Assembly: GCA_004335835.1 (NCBI GenBank)
Contig: RWJK01000242.1
Coordinates: forward strand, 1 to 42,264
Direction: 5' to 3'
Length of the DNA: 42,264 bases
Origin: Scenedesmus sp. ARA3
Taxonomy: Eukaryota; Chlorophyta; Chlorophyceae; Sphaeropleales; Scenedesmaceae
This document shows positions 11,728 through 22,447 of this stretch, one piece after another. A program made the position numbers and the translations under genes. Within the stretch, counting starts at the first letter, position 1; each line of letters begins with the position of its first letter. The notes under the pieces are model-generated. The model did no database searches. It was not told where the DNA came from and saw only the letters and a list, made by a program, of their open reading frames with translations.

Positions 11728-12412
11728 CAAATCCAATTTGTCCTGGAGTCCACAGCATGCCTCGGCATGACGCAGTGGCCAGCTGAACCTTGCAGCTGCA
11801 ACACTGGCACAACGCTATCAGCACCTTTCTGCAGCAGCAGAGTGGTGCTGTTGAGCGCAATGTTTCCTGCTGCGCCATTGCTGTGCCAGTGTCGAGCACC
11901 GCAGAACAGTTGCAGCTGTGGTTGAGATGTCTGCGTCAGTCCTGCACGGCCTGGCAATACACGCACAGCTGATGCTGCGAGGTTACATGCCCACCTTGAC
12001 GGCCACTGGCCTGTTGTGCACCATCGCCCTGTGTGCACGGCAGCAAATGCAATCCATGCTCAGGACTGCCTTGACCAAACGATCGCAACAGACAGTCTGA
12101 CACATGCATAGCGCGAACTGACATAGCACACTCAAATGCAGTTGGTGCGAGCCAACTGACATGACATGCACTGTGGCAGCAAGGATGCTAGTGCTGTGAC
12201 CAATGCTGGTTTGAGTGTGACACAGATGCAACGGATGCTGCATGGGCAGACTGCCACCTGTCTTGGGCCTGGCCAATGCCCCTTGCCAGCAGTGCTGCCG
12301 ATGCGCCACACCTGTAGACCTTGCCGAAGCCACCCTCGCCAATCTCTGCCAGGCTGTGGAACCCTCCAGTGGCCAGGGCAACCTCGCATGGCTGCACGAT
12401 GGGCACGCCCAT
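10230..12412 (-). CDS. RLK/Pelle-type cytoplasmic protein kinase with Gln-rich tail
   Basis: A predicted Ser/Thr kinase of the plant receptor-like-cytoplasmic-kinase type. Five exons join in phase: 12312-12412, 11995-12028, 11492-11677, 10971-11260 and 10230-10770, giving 383 aa. The kinase elements occur in order: ATGGFHSLAEIGEGGFGKVY with a P-loop at residues 25-32; VAVK with Lys45; an alpha-C Glu61 in FDTEQALLARLSHGHLVRLL; VHRDIKPAN with Asp147; GDMGLA at 164-169, where the usual DFG reads DMG; MPPEYR at 199-204 as the APE equivalent; then GDVYALGVSLLQLATG. Invariant Lys, both Asp and the P-loop glycines are kept, so it is probably active. No signal peptide, ectodomain or membrane segment precedes the kinase in this model. 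The last ~100 residues are Ala/Gln-rich. The chosen ATG precedes GVPIVQPCEV; an upstream exon entering at the CTGCAG near 12475 is possible, since Gln-rich codons continue in frame. It is divergent to the ZC3H15 gene. Confidence 0.85.
10920..10942. repeat. (CAG)n tract in kinase intron 4
   Basis: About seven CAG units on the plus strand read CTG in the kinase transcript. They lie about 30-50 nt after the exon-4 donor (intron 10771-10970). This is an exception to the usual position of CTG tracts next to acceptors in this window. Confidence 0.75.
11687..11725. repeat. (CAG)13 array in kinase intron 2, next to the exon-3 acceptor
   Basis: Perfect CAG units on the plus strand read CTG in the kinase transcript. 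They end about 9 nt before the exon-3 acceptor (CCCCTGCAG before GTCATGGC). The array takes the place of the usual polypyrimidine tract. Confidence 0.85.
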
Positions 12413-13013
12413 AGCTGCCTGCTGCTGCTGCTGTAGCTGCTGCAACTGTGTTGCCTGATGCTGCTGACCTGCAGCTACCTATTCCTACAAGGCATCTTCA
12501 GCCTGCATGCCGGTGGAGAAATTGTTGAAGACAGGAATTCACTGCTTACAAAGGCACATAAAGGAGGAAGAGTTGGTAAGGGTGCGGGACAGCGGGTGTG
12601 GCAGTTGCAGTGGGTTGCAGAGCAGTTCGGGCTAAATGGCTGAATACGCGTTCAACAATATAGCACACTTACCAGCGTTAGCATTAAAGACGATACAGGG
12701 ACACCAGGGCCATGGTACCTACTCAAACCCCACGATACACGCATGACGACCTTCACCCATTCAGCAAACACAATTGATGAACGCACAAAGATTGAACCGG
12801 TTGCATGATTGTGCTCGACAGATATATTTTGCTGCTGCTACTGCTGTTGTTTGCTGCAAGTCATACGCTGCCGAGGCGACCAGCTACACATACTTAGTCT
12901 GACGCATTCAGTGCAACAATTGTCTACGGTCTAGCACAGGAGGCGCAGGATCGCTGCGGACGCCGCTCTTTCTAGGAGACTCGCGCTCATAGTCTAGCTG
13001 CAGCCTTGTCACC
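12413..13013. promoter_or_regulatory. Divergent promoter region between kinase and ZC3H15 genes
   Basis: About 600 bp separate the two start codons of head-to-head genes. It is AT-richer on the right (around 12640-12850, with an AGATATATTTTG stretch near 12821) than the coding DNA. The kinase side may still hide a 5' exon, so the shared promoter could be shorter. No specific transcription-factor site is claimed. Confidence 0.45.
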
Positions 13014-13497
13014 ATGGCGCCGAAGGCCGCAGCGGCCAAAGAAGCTGATAAGGCTAGGCAAAAAGCCAAGGCGAAGGTGCTTCCCGTTGCCTCTACTGTT
13101 CCGCAGCAGGACAGCTCTGCTACTGCTGTTGGCTGCTGTGAAGTGTAGCAAGGTCTTACACGACTGTTTCTTGCATTGCAGCAAGCTGAAGACAAAACAT
13201 TCGGTCTCAAGAACAAGAACAAAAGCGCCAAAGTTCAGAAGTGAGTGCACATGAGAGCTTGTGCTGACCAGCTCACAGCTTTCCAGCTGCTGCCGCTGCT
13301 ACTGTGTCGTATGTGTTTGCTGGCCTGCATGCACTTGCCACCCGAACTGCGGCTGACACGTGCGCCCTGCACCATTGCATGCGTTGTGCTGCAGGTATGT
13401 GCAGGGCGTGGCCTCCACAGTTGGTGGCATCAGTGCAAAGGACAAGCGTGCGCAGGAGCTGGCAGAAAAGGTCAAAAAGGTGACTTGCGGCAGCAGT

Positions 13498-13533
<36 letters not shown>

Positions 13534-16500
13534 TGCAAGTGTCTAGCATGCCTGATGCAGAGGCTTCAGCACTTTTCATCATGTACAACGCCCTGTGGTA
13601 GCATGTGATGACCTCGTCTGTGGTGCCTGTTGCACCTGGGCAACATGTGCACTGTGTTTCCTGTGCTGGGCACTTGCAGCAGCTGCAGTGCATGCCCTGG
13701 GTTGCTGGGGGCTGCAGCTATTGCAGGCAGATAGCAAAGCAGAGATGCTGTAACAGTGCGCAGGCCAGCAGCTGGCCAAGTAGTCGTGCGTGCTTGGGGG
13801 TGTTATGTTGCTTCATGCAGCAGTGCTGGGTGCGGCCACAGCAGTGGCAGTGGCTTCCGGCATCTGTCACAATATCCATGTCATCGGCTTGGCGCTGCTG
13901 CTGCTGCTGCCTGCAGGAGAAGAAGGCAGCAGAGGAGGCGCGTAAGAAGGAGCTGGCGGAGCTGTTTGCCTCAGCCATCAAGCAGCCCAAGGTGCCAGCA
14001 GGTGCGCGGCACGCCAGCCGGCATGCACAGCAGCGCCAGGCAGGCACAGCAGCGACAGCATGCGCTGCAGCTGAGCAACAGCAGGGACTAGCAGCGAATC
14101 CTGCACCTGGCGCGGCGTGAGGCGGACCACTGACGCAGCAGCAGTGCCAGCACCAGGCTGCACGTGATGTTGGCGGTGGTATTTGAATATGTGCAATATT
14201 TGCAGCATCGTGCACACGCGCATGCCGTGTACCCAGCAGCAATCCCCTGCTGAGGTTGCACCATGGCCACCTGCAACTGGCCACTGCATAACAAACAAGC
14301 ACCCGTGGAATGTCAGGCGGCAGTAGCTCAGCCAGTACTCGCTGTCAGTGCTCCTTCCACTCGCTCAACCTGCTGTCGGCTGCCTGCGTCTCCCTCCAGG
14401 CGTGGACCCCAAGTCCGTGGTGTGTGAGTTCTTCAGGCATGGGCGCTGCGACAAGGGCTTCAAGTGCAAGTACGCGCACGACCTGTCCGTGGAGCGCAAG
14501 ACAGCCAAGATCGACCTCTTCACAGACCAGCGAGAGCTGGGCAAGGAGGGAGAGGAGGTGAGGCGGTCATCAGCTGCGTCAGCAGTAGTGGCAACGGCAG
14601 CAGATGCTGCAGCAAGGGCAGGGCAGCAGCGGCAGCAGCGGCAGCAGCAGCAGCCGCAGCAGCAGCACAGTGTCACAGCTTGGCGCAGTGAGCAGGTGCT
14701 CAGATTTCAGACAGCTGCTGGCCCCTGCAGCGCTGCTTGGTGGCTTGGGGACTGTTACCTTGCTGCTTCAATTGCATCGTCCGGCGCTAGCGCAGCTGGT
14801 GCCTTCAAGGCACTGTACCCGTTCACCGTGTGCGTGCGCTGCTGCTGCTGCTGCCTGCTGTCTGCAGGGCATGGAGGACTGGGACCAGGAGACGCTGGAG
14901 AAGGTGGTGCGCGAGAAGCACGGCGCGGAGAAGCCCTCCAACACCACCAACATCATCTGCAAGTTCTTCCTGGACGCGGTGGAGAAGCGCCAGTACGGAT
15001 GGTTCTGGAAGTGCCCCAACGGCTCCGACTGCAAGTACAAGTGAGCCGGGGGCTGGCGGGGCGGGCGCGCGGCCGCGCATGTCGCGTGTACTCAGTACTG
15101 TGGCAGCTTGCAGCTCGTCACTGTTGCGTCTCCTGCAAGTTGAATGCTGTGTGCTGTACGCCCTGACGTTCACCTCAGAATGAAGTGCGGCCACCCACCT
15201 GCATGCACTGGCGGAGCATGCTGCACCTGCCCAGGCACCTGAGCTCAGCTGCATGCTGCTGTGTGCTGTCACCGCCCCCTCCCCTCGGCCTCACCCGGCC
15301 AGGCACGCGTTGCCTCCCGGCTACGTGCTGAAGAGCCAGATGAAGGAGCTGCTGGAGCTGGAGCGCGCCAACGCCAAGGACATCGCGGAGGTCATTGAGG
15401 AGGAGCGCGCCAAGGTGGAGGCGCGCACACCCATCACGGAGCAGGTGAGGCCGGGCTGGGGGCTGGGGGGGAGGGCACACCCATCACGGAGCAGGTGAGG
15501 CCGGGCTGGGGGGGAGGGCACACCCATCACGGAGCAGGTGAGGCCGGGCTGGGGGCTGGGGGGGAGGGCACACCCATCACGGAGCAGGTGAGGCCGGGCT
15601 GGGGGCTGGGGGCTGGGGGGGAGGGCAGCCTCAGCGGCGCTGGGTGTGAGGCATGCTGTCGGGTATCGGGTGTAATGGCCTGTCGCAGCTGGCTGCTTGC
15701 ATTGCGTGCTGTGTCAGGAGTTTTTGGCGCGCATCAAGGTTATGTGAATGAAAGGTCTGCAAGCTGGCCCACCTGCCTGCTTGCCGCCTGGGACCTGCTG
15801 CTGCATGCAGCGTGGGCGGGCTACTGATTAACTTGCTGCTGGCGCCACTGCTGCTGGTACTGGCTGCAGGTGTTTGCCGCGTGGCACGCCAAGAAGCGCG
15901 CCGACCGCGAGGCGAAGCGCGCGGCAGAGCTGGAGGAGCGCAAGAAGAAGGTGAGGCACTGTTTGGAGGGAAGGGGACGTGGCAGGCTGGGCGCCTGTGC
16001 TTGTACAGGATGGTGTGCAACTTCTGGTGGCTTGCTGTTGCCGCGGCTGCTGCTGGGCAGTGGCCACATCAGCAGTCCTGCTTCGTTACACAAAGTAGCA
16101 GCCTGGCTGCTGGCTGTCCAGTGCTGGCATTGGCCCTGGCACACAGCTGCAGCTGTGCGCCGCAGCGCTGGCTTTCCCAACGTGAGTCCCCAACACGCTG
16201 GTCTCACCATGCTGCTGCTGCTGCTGCTCCTCAGGGCCTGCTGAACGGGCGCGAGATCTTCCTGAGCGACAACTTTGTGGCGCTGGATGACGCCAACGCT
16301 GGCGACGACGACGAATACAAGCGCGAGGACGACGAGGAGGCGCGCATCAACGACATGTTCGACCAGGTGGGTGTGATGAAGGTGCTGCTGTGCCTGCAAG
16401 TGTGGCCTGTGCATGTGAGCTGTGTGTGGCCTCGTGTAATGCCTCACGTTTGATGCATACCGCTCCGCTCAGTAAGAAGTGCACTTAACGTTTGCTTGCC

Positions 16501-16859
16501 TGTGCGGTTGGGGTCTACCTGACATATTGCTGCAATGCTGCCGTGCCTGCCGCGTGTTGTTGTGTCCGCAGGCACGCAAGGCTCAGGAAGCAGCACGCGC
16601 GGCAGCAGGGCCCACAGACGAAGAGCAGCAAGCAGCAGCAGAGTGGGCGGGCAGCAGCGCAGCAGCAGCAAACGGCGGTGCCAGTAGCAGCAGTGCAGCA
16701 GCAGCTGGCACGACCCTGCAGCTAAATGCTGCTGATGCTGCGCTGTTTGATGACGATGATGACGATGACGAGGTGTTAGATGACGACGATGACGGCGACC
16801 TGGATGCGGACGAGCTGGAGCAGCTAGAGCAGCAGTTGCAGGGCGCCAGCGTGTCGTGA
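13014..16859 (+). CDS. ZC3H15: ZC3H15/Tma46-type CCCH zinc-finger protein (DRG-binding)
   Basis: Homologues (human ZC3H15/DFRP1, yeast Tma46) bind and stabilise DRG-family GTPases and associate with translating ribosomes. Ten exons join in phase: 13014-13076, 13182-13240, 13395-13479, 13917-14001, 14400-14557, 14868-15040, 15303-15444, 15870-15950, 16235-16366 and 16572-16859, giving 421 aa. The N-terminus is the family Lys/Ala-rich opening followed by DKTFGLKNKNKSAKVQKYVQ. Zinc finger 1 is VCEFFRHGRCDKGFKCKYAH (C-x7-C-x5-C-x3-H). Finger 2 starts at ICKFFLDAVEKRQYGWFWKC and has the family-typical long first spacing, ending CKYKH. The DRG-binding region follows (LPPGYVLKSQMKELLE, then AAWHAKKRADREAKRAAELE), then GREIFLSDNFVALDD. 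The C-terminus is acidic with Asp runs. Intron 7 starts with a minisatellite that has copied the exon-7 donor. Length and domain order fit the family. Confidence 0.93.
13489..13532. repeat. CAG array after the exon-3 donor of the ZC3H15 gene
   Basis: A nearly perfect sense CAG array begins about 10 nt inside intron 3 (13480-13916). The same intron ends with a CTG tract (13893-13910) just before the exon-4 acceptor. The two tracts are complementary. Confidence 0.85.
15426..15628 (+). repeat. G-rich minisatellite that duplicates a splice donor
   Basis: Four tandem copies begin at 15426, 15476, 15519 and 15569, spaced 50, 43 and 50 nt. Each holds the last coding bases of ZC3H15 exon 7 (CACCCATCACGGAGCAG), the donor GTGAGG, and a G-rich tail of GGGCTGGGGG-type runs. 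The first copy is the coding one; GTGAGG donors recur at 15445, 15495, 15538 and 15588. The G-runs give the sense strand quadruplex potential. Confidence 0.9.
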
Positions 16860-18098
16860 GGCGCGCAGCTGGCAGCGTGGGTGCGGGGTGTGTGGTGTGG
16901 CATTGCCTGCCTGCAGCGGCAGGCATTGAAGATTAAAGCAGTGCTTTGGTGGCGAGGGTTGTGTGTGCATGAGCGGTGCGCACTGCTGGCAGCTCATGGC
17001 CGCAGCTGGTGCAGTTGCAACATTAGTCAGCATAGACATTTGTGACACGCATGAGGAGCTGAGTAGCAGCAGCCTCAGGCTCGCCATGTGTGTGCAGGTC
17101 AGCTTCACTGGGACAACGTGGCATGCGGCTTGGCAGCAGCGCCGTGGGGGTGTGGCGCTGCCTGTCAAGCCGTTCCCGAGCTGATGCGCATCAACTGCAG
17201 GTGTACATAAGTTGAGCGCACTGCGGCCTTCAAAGCTCATCCTTGATTGCTGCTGCATGATGCACGGAGCTCCATAACAGTGCTTGATGGTCGGCGTGAA
17301 GGCGCTGGTAACACCTTTGACGAAGCTATAGACTATATTCAATGAGGCTGGATCCTGGATGCAGCTCTAAAGTAGCGTTGATTGAGGGTTCAAAAGCAGA
17401 CACATCGGTCAATGAGAGCTCAGTACAGCACAGCCAGAGTGTACAGGCCTGTTTATGGACACCTATACAATGAGACGCTGATTGATTTCCTCCCGGTTGA
17501 GGCTACTGCTTCAGATACTGGATACTCAGAGCTTGCTGAGGCTTCAGACTCCTAGAGTTTGTGACATCACTACAAAGGTCTTTGTTATGGTTTCTTTTTG
17601 GACCCATGAGCCTTGTCTGGCTCCTTAGTGGATGGGCCTGTGGCGTAACTTGGTAACAATGAGACGTGTCAGCAGGTGTGCTGCAGCGACGCGTTTGACC
17701 CTGGTATGCGTGTATGCAAAGCATTCTTTGATCACAGCTTGGAGTTGCTGAGAACGCAACGCGTCGCATGGACCGTGCATTGTGAAAGCTGTGTTACAGG
17801 TGGCAGGTTTGAATTTCGAGATGTAACACACGAACATTGACGGGTGCGCTGATGAGACACCGCAAGTTGCTCTCGGCATTGCAAATAGACATCGTTGTAG
17901 CTGCAAGCTTCCGATATAGAACGTAGCCGCGATACGTGCAGCATTCCTGTGCAATGTTGGTCCAATGCAAACGATCGACATGAGGCTGCATTGCTGCTTG
18001 AACTTGATACTATCCAGAGTATTTACGTACTTGTTCTGCTAGCTTTGAAGACAGCCGGCGAGCAGGGCTTCATTGCTCATTGTTAACAACAGCAGCAG
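16860..18098. other. Intergenic region between ZC3H15 and BTB genes
   Basis: About 1.2 kb with no supported gene. It should contain the ZC3H15 3' untranslated region (left) and the BTB gene promoter (right). From about 17200 to 18050 the DNA is less CAG-rich and less GC-rich than the genes. Minus-strand open frames at 17503-17991 overlap one another in several frames and show no domain signature. Confidence 0.5.
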
Positions 18099-20769
18099 AT
18101 GGAGTTGGACCTGTGTGACCTGCTTGACAGGGAGGAGATGACGTGGCTGGAGATGCAGCAGGCCGGGTTCAATGTCGACCCTTTGGTGACAGGCTACTGC
18201 GGCGATGAAGTTGCAGTCTGGGTACATGTTGAGGACTCGGCAGGGACCAGGAAGGAGCACGTCATCGCAAGCCCCAGCTACCTGCGCAAGTCAGGCTGGT
18301 TCCAGGCTGCGCTAGACTTCAAAGAGCAGCAGCCTGAACAGATGACCGTGAGCGTTGCAGGATTGTGCTGGATGCTGTCTGCCAGTGCTCTTTGTGCTGT
18401 AGCAAATGCATGGTACGTGCATTGCAAGTGAGCAAGTTGAACACCACAGCAGCGCAGAAACGTGACGCTGCATGGCGCAGCCTGCCTTTCTCAGCAACTG
18501 CCTTAGGAATGGGCTGCCCTGCTGCATGCAATGGCTGCAGATGCATGTGAGCCAGCCGGAGGATGTGGAGCTGGGCGTGCTGCTGGTCAGCTGGCTGCAC
18601 GATGGCGTCATGCCGCGCCACGTATGGCAGTGCCAGCACAGCCTGCTGGTGCTGCTGAACCTGGCGGGCTACTACCAGCTGCCCTGCCTGGTGGACAGCC
18701 TGCTCACCTGGCTGCTGGTGCAGCTGCACGGCCAGCCCGCATGGAGCACGCTGCTGTGAGTGCGCCAGGCTGGGCTGGACTATAGCTGCCGCCGGCACAG
18801 TGAGCAGGTGCTTGCAGGATTTAGATACAGCGCTGTGTGGCGCATGTGCGCCAGGTGGCAGCGACGTAGGAGAGAGTGAAGCAGATACCAACAGCGGGGG
18901 CAGGCAGCATGCAGGCAGCACTGCAAGAGCTTGATGTCTGTGCACGTCACCAGGCAGAAAGGCACAGCCCACACAACACAGGCCAGCATTCCCTCCTCTG
19001 GTGCAGCTGCACAATGCAGCACGTTGCTCACCTCCTGCCATGCTGCTGCGTGCCTGCCCTGCAGCTACATGTGCAGAGCCAGCCCCGAGCCCTGGCTGTG
19101 TGCCAGCCAGCTGTTTGCACCCGCCGCCAGCCTGGCCAGGGCCAAGGTGCTGGCTGCGCTGGCGCCCCACGACCTTGAGCTGCTGCAGCAGAGCGCACAC
19201 GGCGCGAGCATGCTGCTCACGCTGCCGTACGATGTGCTGCTGCAGCTGCTGCGCAGCCACGAGACGCGTGTGGCGGCTGAGAGCAGCGTGGCGGCGCTCA
19301 TCACCACCTGGCTGGCGGCGCAGCCTGAGCCGGCGACCCCAGAGCAGCAGCTGGAGCTGGCGCACTGCCTACGGCTGCGCGGCATGCCCGCCTACTACCT
19401 GCAGCAGGTGGGGTGGGCTGGGGCAGTTGCTGGCCTGGCCGCTGCTGGCCTGGCCGCTGCCCAGGGGCCTGCTGAAAGCAAGCAGAGCCAGCCTGATGTG
19501 CATGGTTGCTTACGAAGTTGCACTGCATGCTTCTGCCAGCATCATGTCAGCGCAGCTGCGGTTCGTGTATCAGCAGGTTTTGCAACAACAATTCGTTGTG
19601 TTGCTGCATGTGTGCAGGTGCTCCCGCAGCTGCGCTGGTGGACCGAGGCGATGGGCACAGGTGCGGGCAGGACCCTCTTTCTGTAGAGCTTTTGGTTTCT
19701 ACACTGGTTCTGTAGCATTGATGCTTGAAATTGACAACTTTTTCGCTTTGGGTCTGCAGGCCAAACAGCAGATCACCGGTTGATGTTGATGTGGTAGCCA
19801 ACCATTCCAGCAGCCATGCAGTCACACCAAGGGAGCACAGGTCAGTGACAAGCTGCATGCTCAGGGTGTGGTCCCAGCAAAAGTGGGAAAGGTCAGCTGC
19901 ACTGCGCATGTGCTGGTGGTGCTCGTCGCCATGCCTCCTCAGGGCTGACCGTGTGTGCTGCCCACCCTGTGCTGCCTGTCACTGCAGCTGCATGCAAGGC
20001 GCAGTACTGGCTGCAGGTCTGCAAAGAAGCAGAGCAGCAGCAGCTCAGCCCCTGCTGCAGCAGCCCTGGCAGCAGCACCGGCAGCGACTGCAGTGACAGC
20101 AGCAGGTACAGCAGCCGCAGCAGAAACAGCGACACCAGCAGTGCAGTGCGCCGGGCGCTGGAGCGCAAGCTCAAGGCAGCCAAGGCAACGCCTGAGGAGA
20201 CGCACACCTGGCTGCTGCTGCTGCGGGACCCGCGGGCGCCCTCTGCGGTGAGCCAGCTGCAGCTGACAGCCAGCCTGGAGCTGCAGCAGCTGGCCCAGGC
20301 GTATGCAGACAGGCCTGCAGTGGGTGACGCCCGCTGGCAGGGCGCCGGCTACCACGCCTTTGCGGGGCTGGAGTGGCAGCTGTGCTGGCGGCTGGCGCCC
20401 GGGCGCGTGCGCGGCAAGCTGGGCCTGCAGCTGCACGTGGGCGTGGTGTTCAGCCTGGCCACGGAGCAGGGGCTCACCGGCACCCTGGTGCGGCTGCCCA
20501 CCCCGGTGCTGCACCACAGCCGCGCAGTCGTGCCTGGCGGCAGCGTGGTCACGCGCGCACAGGCGGCGGCTGAGGGCTGCGACCCCTGGCAGCAGCTGGC
20601 TGTGCTGAAGCAGGGCGGCGTGCTGGCCTGCAGGGAGGTGCTGCCGCTGCGCCTCAGCTGCGAGGGCCGTGGCTGGGGCGAGGCGGAGCGGCGCTGCCTG
20701 GCGCCGTTTCTGGACGATGACAGCGGCAGGCTGGAGCTGGTGGTGGGCGGCATCTGTGATGTGCAGTGA
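18099..20769 (+). CDS. BTB/BACK domain protein
   Basis: Probable BTB-BACK protein, a class that often acts as a CUL3 ubiquitin-ligase adaptor. Five exons join in phase: 18099-18347, 18541-18755, 19065-19407, 19618-19660 and 19988-20769, giving 543 aa. The N-terminal ~155 residues look like a BTB/POZ fold: HVIASPSYLRKSGWFQAALD, then ELGVLLVSWLHDG and LLVLLNLAGYYQLPCLVD. The next ~115 residues look like BACK: LPYDVLLQLLRSHETRVAAE, then WLAAQPEP and ELAHCLRLRGMPAYYLQQ. After a Ser/Arg-rich linker (DSSRYSSRSRNSD) a C-terminal segment of about 200 residues has beta-rich character (GYHAFAGLEWQLCWRLAPG, GKLGLQLHVGVVFSLA). It may be a ligand-binding domain, but I cannot name it. No Kelch repeats were seen. 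Exon 4 is only 43 nt; it is supported by phase and by continuing the BACK-like helix (LPQLRWWTEAMG). Confidence 0.8.
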
Positions 20770-21869
20770 GCAGGGTGGGGTGGGGCGGTGGTGTGTGCAG
20801 TATGGACAGTGCTGGAGGAGGAGTACTTTGCAATGGTGCAGTGCTGCAACCACTAGTTGTTGGTTGCGTTGATGTGCTTCAGCATGTGAGGATGTTATGC
20901 ATGGTGTACATGGAACCGTTGTGCATTGTATATATAATTGTGGTGGCATGTACTGTTGTATGAGGCGTATGTGTGAATCGACAGGGCTGAAAAGCAGGCT
21001 GTGAGCAGTGCTGCTGTGGTTGATTGCAGTTGGGTGTTTTTGCCGAGAGGACATGAGCAGTAGCGTCAAAAATCCTCAGCAGCAGACCTGCATGGCTGCA
21101 CGATATGGTGCTTGGGGCCGGAGCTCTTAATTCGGGTCCACAGTTGCTGGCTTGGTTTGTCCATTTTGTATTTATTGGACAGTGCTTTTGGCCCTTTTTG
21201 TGGCAGGTTGTGGGGCTGTTTCTGGCAAGAGTTTCAAATGTGGTGACTGCGGCATGTTCCATGCAGATTCATGGCGCGTGTGTCAGCCTGGTAGGTTTCA
21301 GTTTGCTCGAGTGGCGCATGTATCACCTGAACACGCATTCGATGCGCAGCGCAGCAGATGGTTTTACATGGTGCAAAAACATGCATTGGGGCATAGGCCA
21401 GTTGCTGGAACGTGCACGCCTTTGCCGCACGCCACCCGCGTGTTTGAAAGATTGTGGTGGTAGAGTGTGGACGTCAGCAGGTGGTGTTGGTGGTTTTCTA
21501 GACACCCAGGCCGTCAGGCTGGGATCCCCCAGCTTTGCCAAATGTCGCATGATTGAAAGGCACAAGGAAGATATTTTGAACTGTATGACACCACAACTCC
21601 GTCCTTGTCCTCCCCCACGGCATTACCATGTTACAAACAATGCAGTCCTGCCCCAGGAACTGGCCAGTACGCCAAGCCTGCCGTGCATGAGGGCCGACCC
21701 AACTACGGCAACAGCAACATTGGCACACCACCCAACTGAGCCACCTGAGCAAGCACGCCTCACCGCAATGCAGCAGAACGCAGTGTGCGGGTGGTGCTGT
21801 ACAAATGCATAATGCTTGCTTGTAAATGTCCGACCTGCATGCACGCTGTAGCTCTTTATACAAGTTGTA

Positions 21870-21947
21870 CTGCCAGTACAGCAGGAGGAGGCTCTGTCAC
21901 ACATGGAGCTGCCAGTGCAGCAGGAGGAGGCATTGTCACACATGGAG
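21870..21947. repeat. 39-bp tandem repeat, two copies
   Basis: Two copies of a 39-bp unit start at 21870 and 21909 and differ at a few positions. Each contains GCAGGAGGAGG and TGTCACACATGGAG. A third partial copy begins at 21948. The unit is a multiple of three, but no gene is supported across it. Confidence 0.85.
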
Positions 21948-22152
21948 CTGCAAGTGTGGATGTTGACGCCCGACATACACAACACATATCTCGCTGTATG
22001 TACCTGACTGACTCAATCAACAACGAACAATCACCTCACTGCAACTCAGCACTTCGAGGATTGTGGAAACCATTGCTGAACATTTAGGAAGCTTCCTAAG
22101 CTGAAGCCCTACATTTTGTGACACACGAATGCATGCATGCAGAATGCAAATC

Positions 22153-22286
22153 ATTATTGCAGCAACCCACATTATTACAGCAACCCACAGAACAGTGTTG
22201 GCAGAGCACCAGTATCATATTTGAAGATCAAGCCCAGGATTGCCAGAAAACGAGACCCACAGAACAGTGTTAGCAGAGCACCAGTA
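22153..22286. repeat. Nested short duplications
   Basis: An 18-bp unit (ATTATTRCAGCAACCCAC) is tandemly repeated at 22153-22170 and 22171-22188. Overlapping its end, a 32-bp segment beginning ACCCACAGAACAGTGTT at 22183 recurs at 22255, 72 bp away, with one mismatch. Confidence 0.85.
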
Positions 22287-22447
22287 ACAATCACTGAGTG
22301 CAAGACAATCTGCATTGGTCCGTTCCGTGCGCAGTAGCTTGCAGCCCCTGCCGCAGGCAGTGCGCAGATCACGCGTGCCGCACAGCACTGCTGCAGGACG
22401 GCAGCGCGCTTAACATCATGGCCTGTGCACATATACAGCGGACACCC

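Larger units (their letters stand above)
20770..22447. other. Convergent intergenic region between BTB and amine oxidase genes
   Basis: About 1.7 kb between two converging genes, so both 3' untranslated regions end here. I see no supported gene. The right half holds several short tandem or spaced duplications (listed separately). The plus-strand open frame at 21105-21812 lacks family motifs, and the overlapping minus-strand frames are no better. Confidence 0.5.

Noticed and set aside
21105..21812. Plus-strand 235-aa open frame in the convergent intergenic region
   Set aside because: No domain or repeat structure typical of a protein, and several other long frames overlap it. Coding status is not supported.
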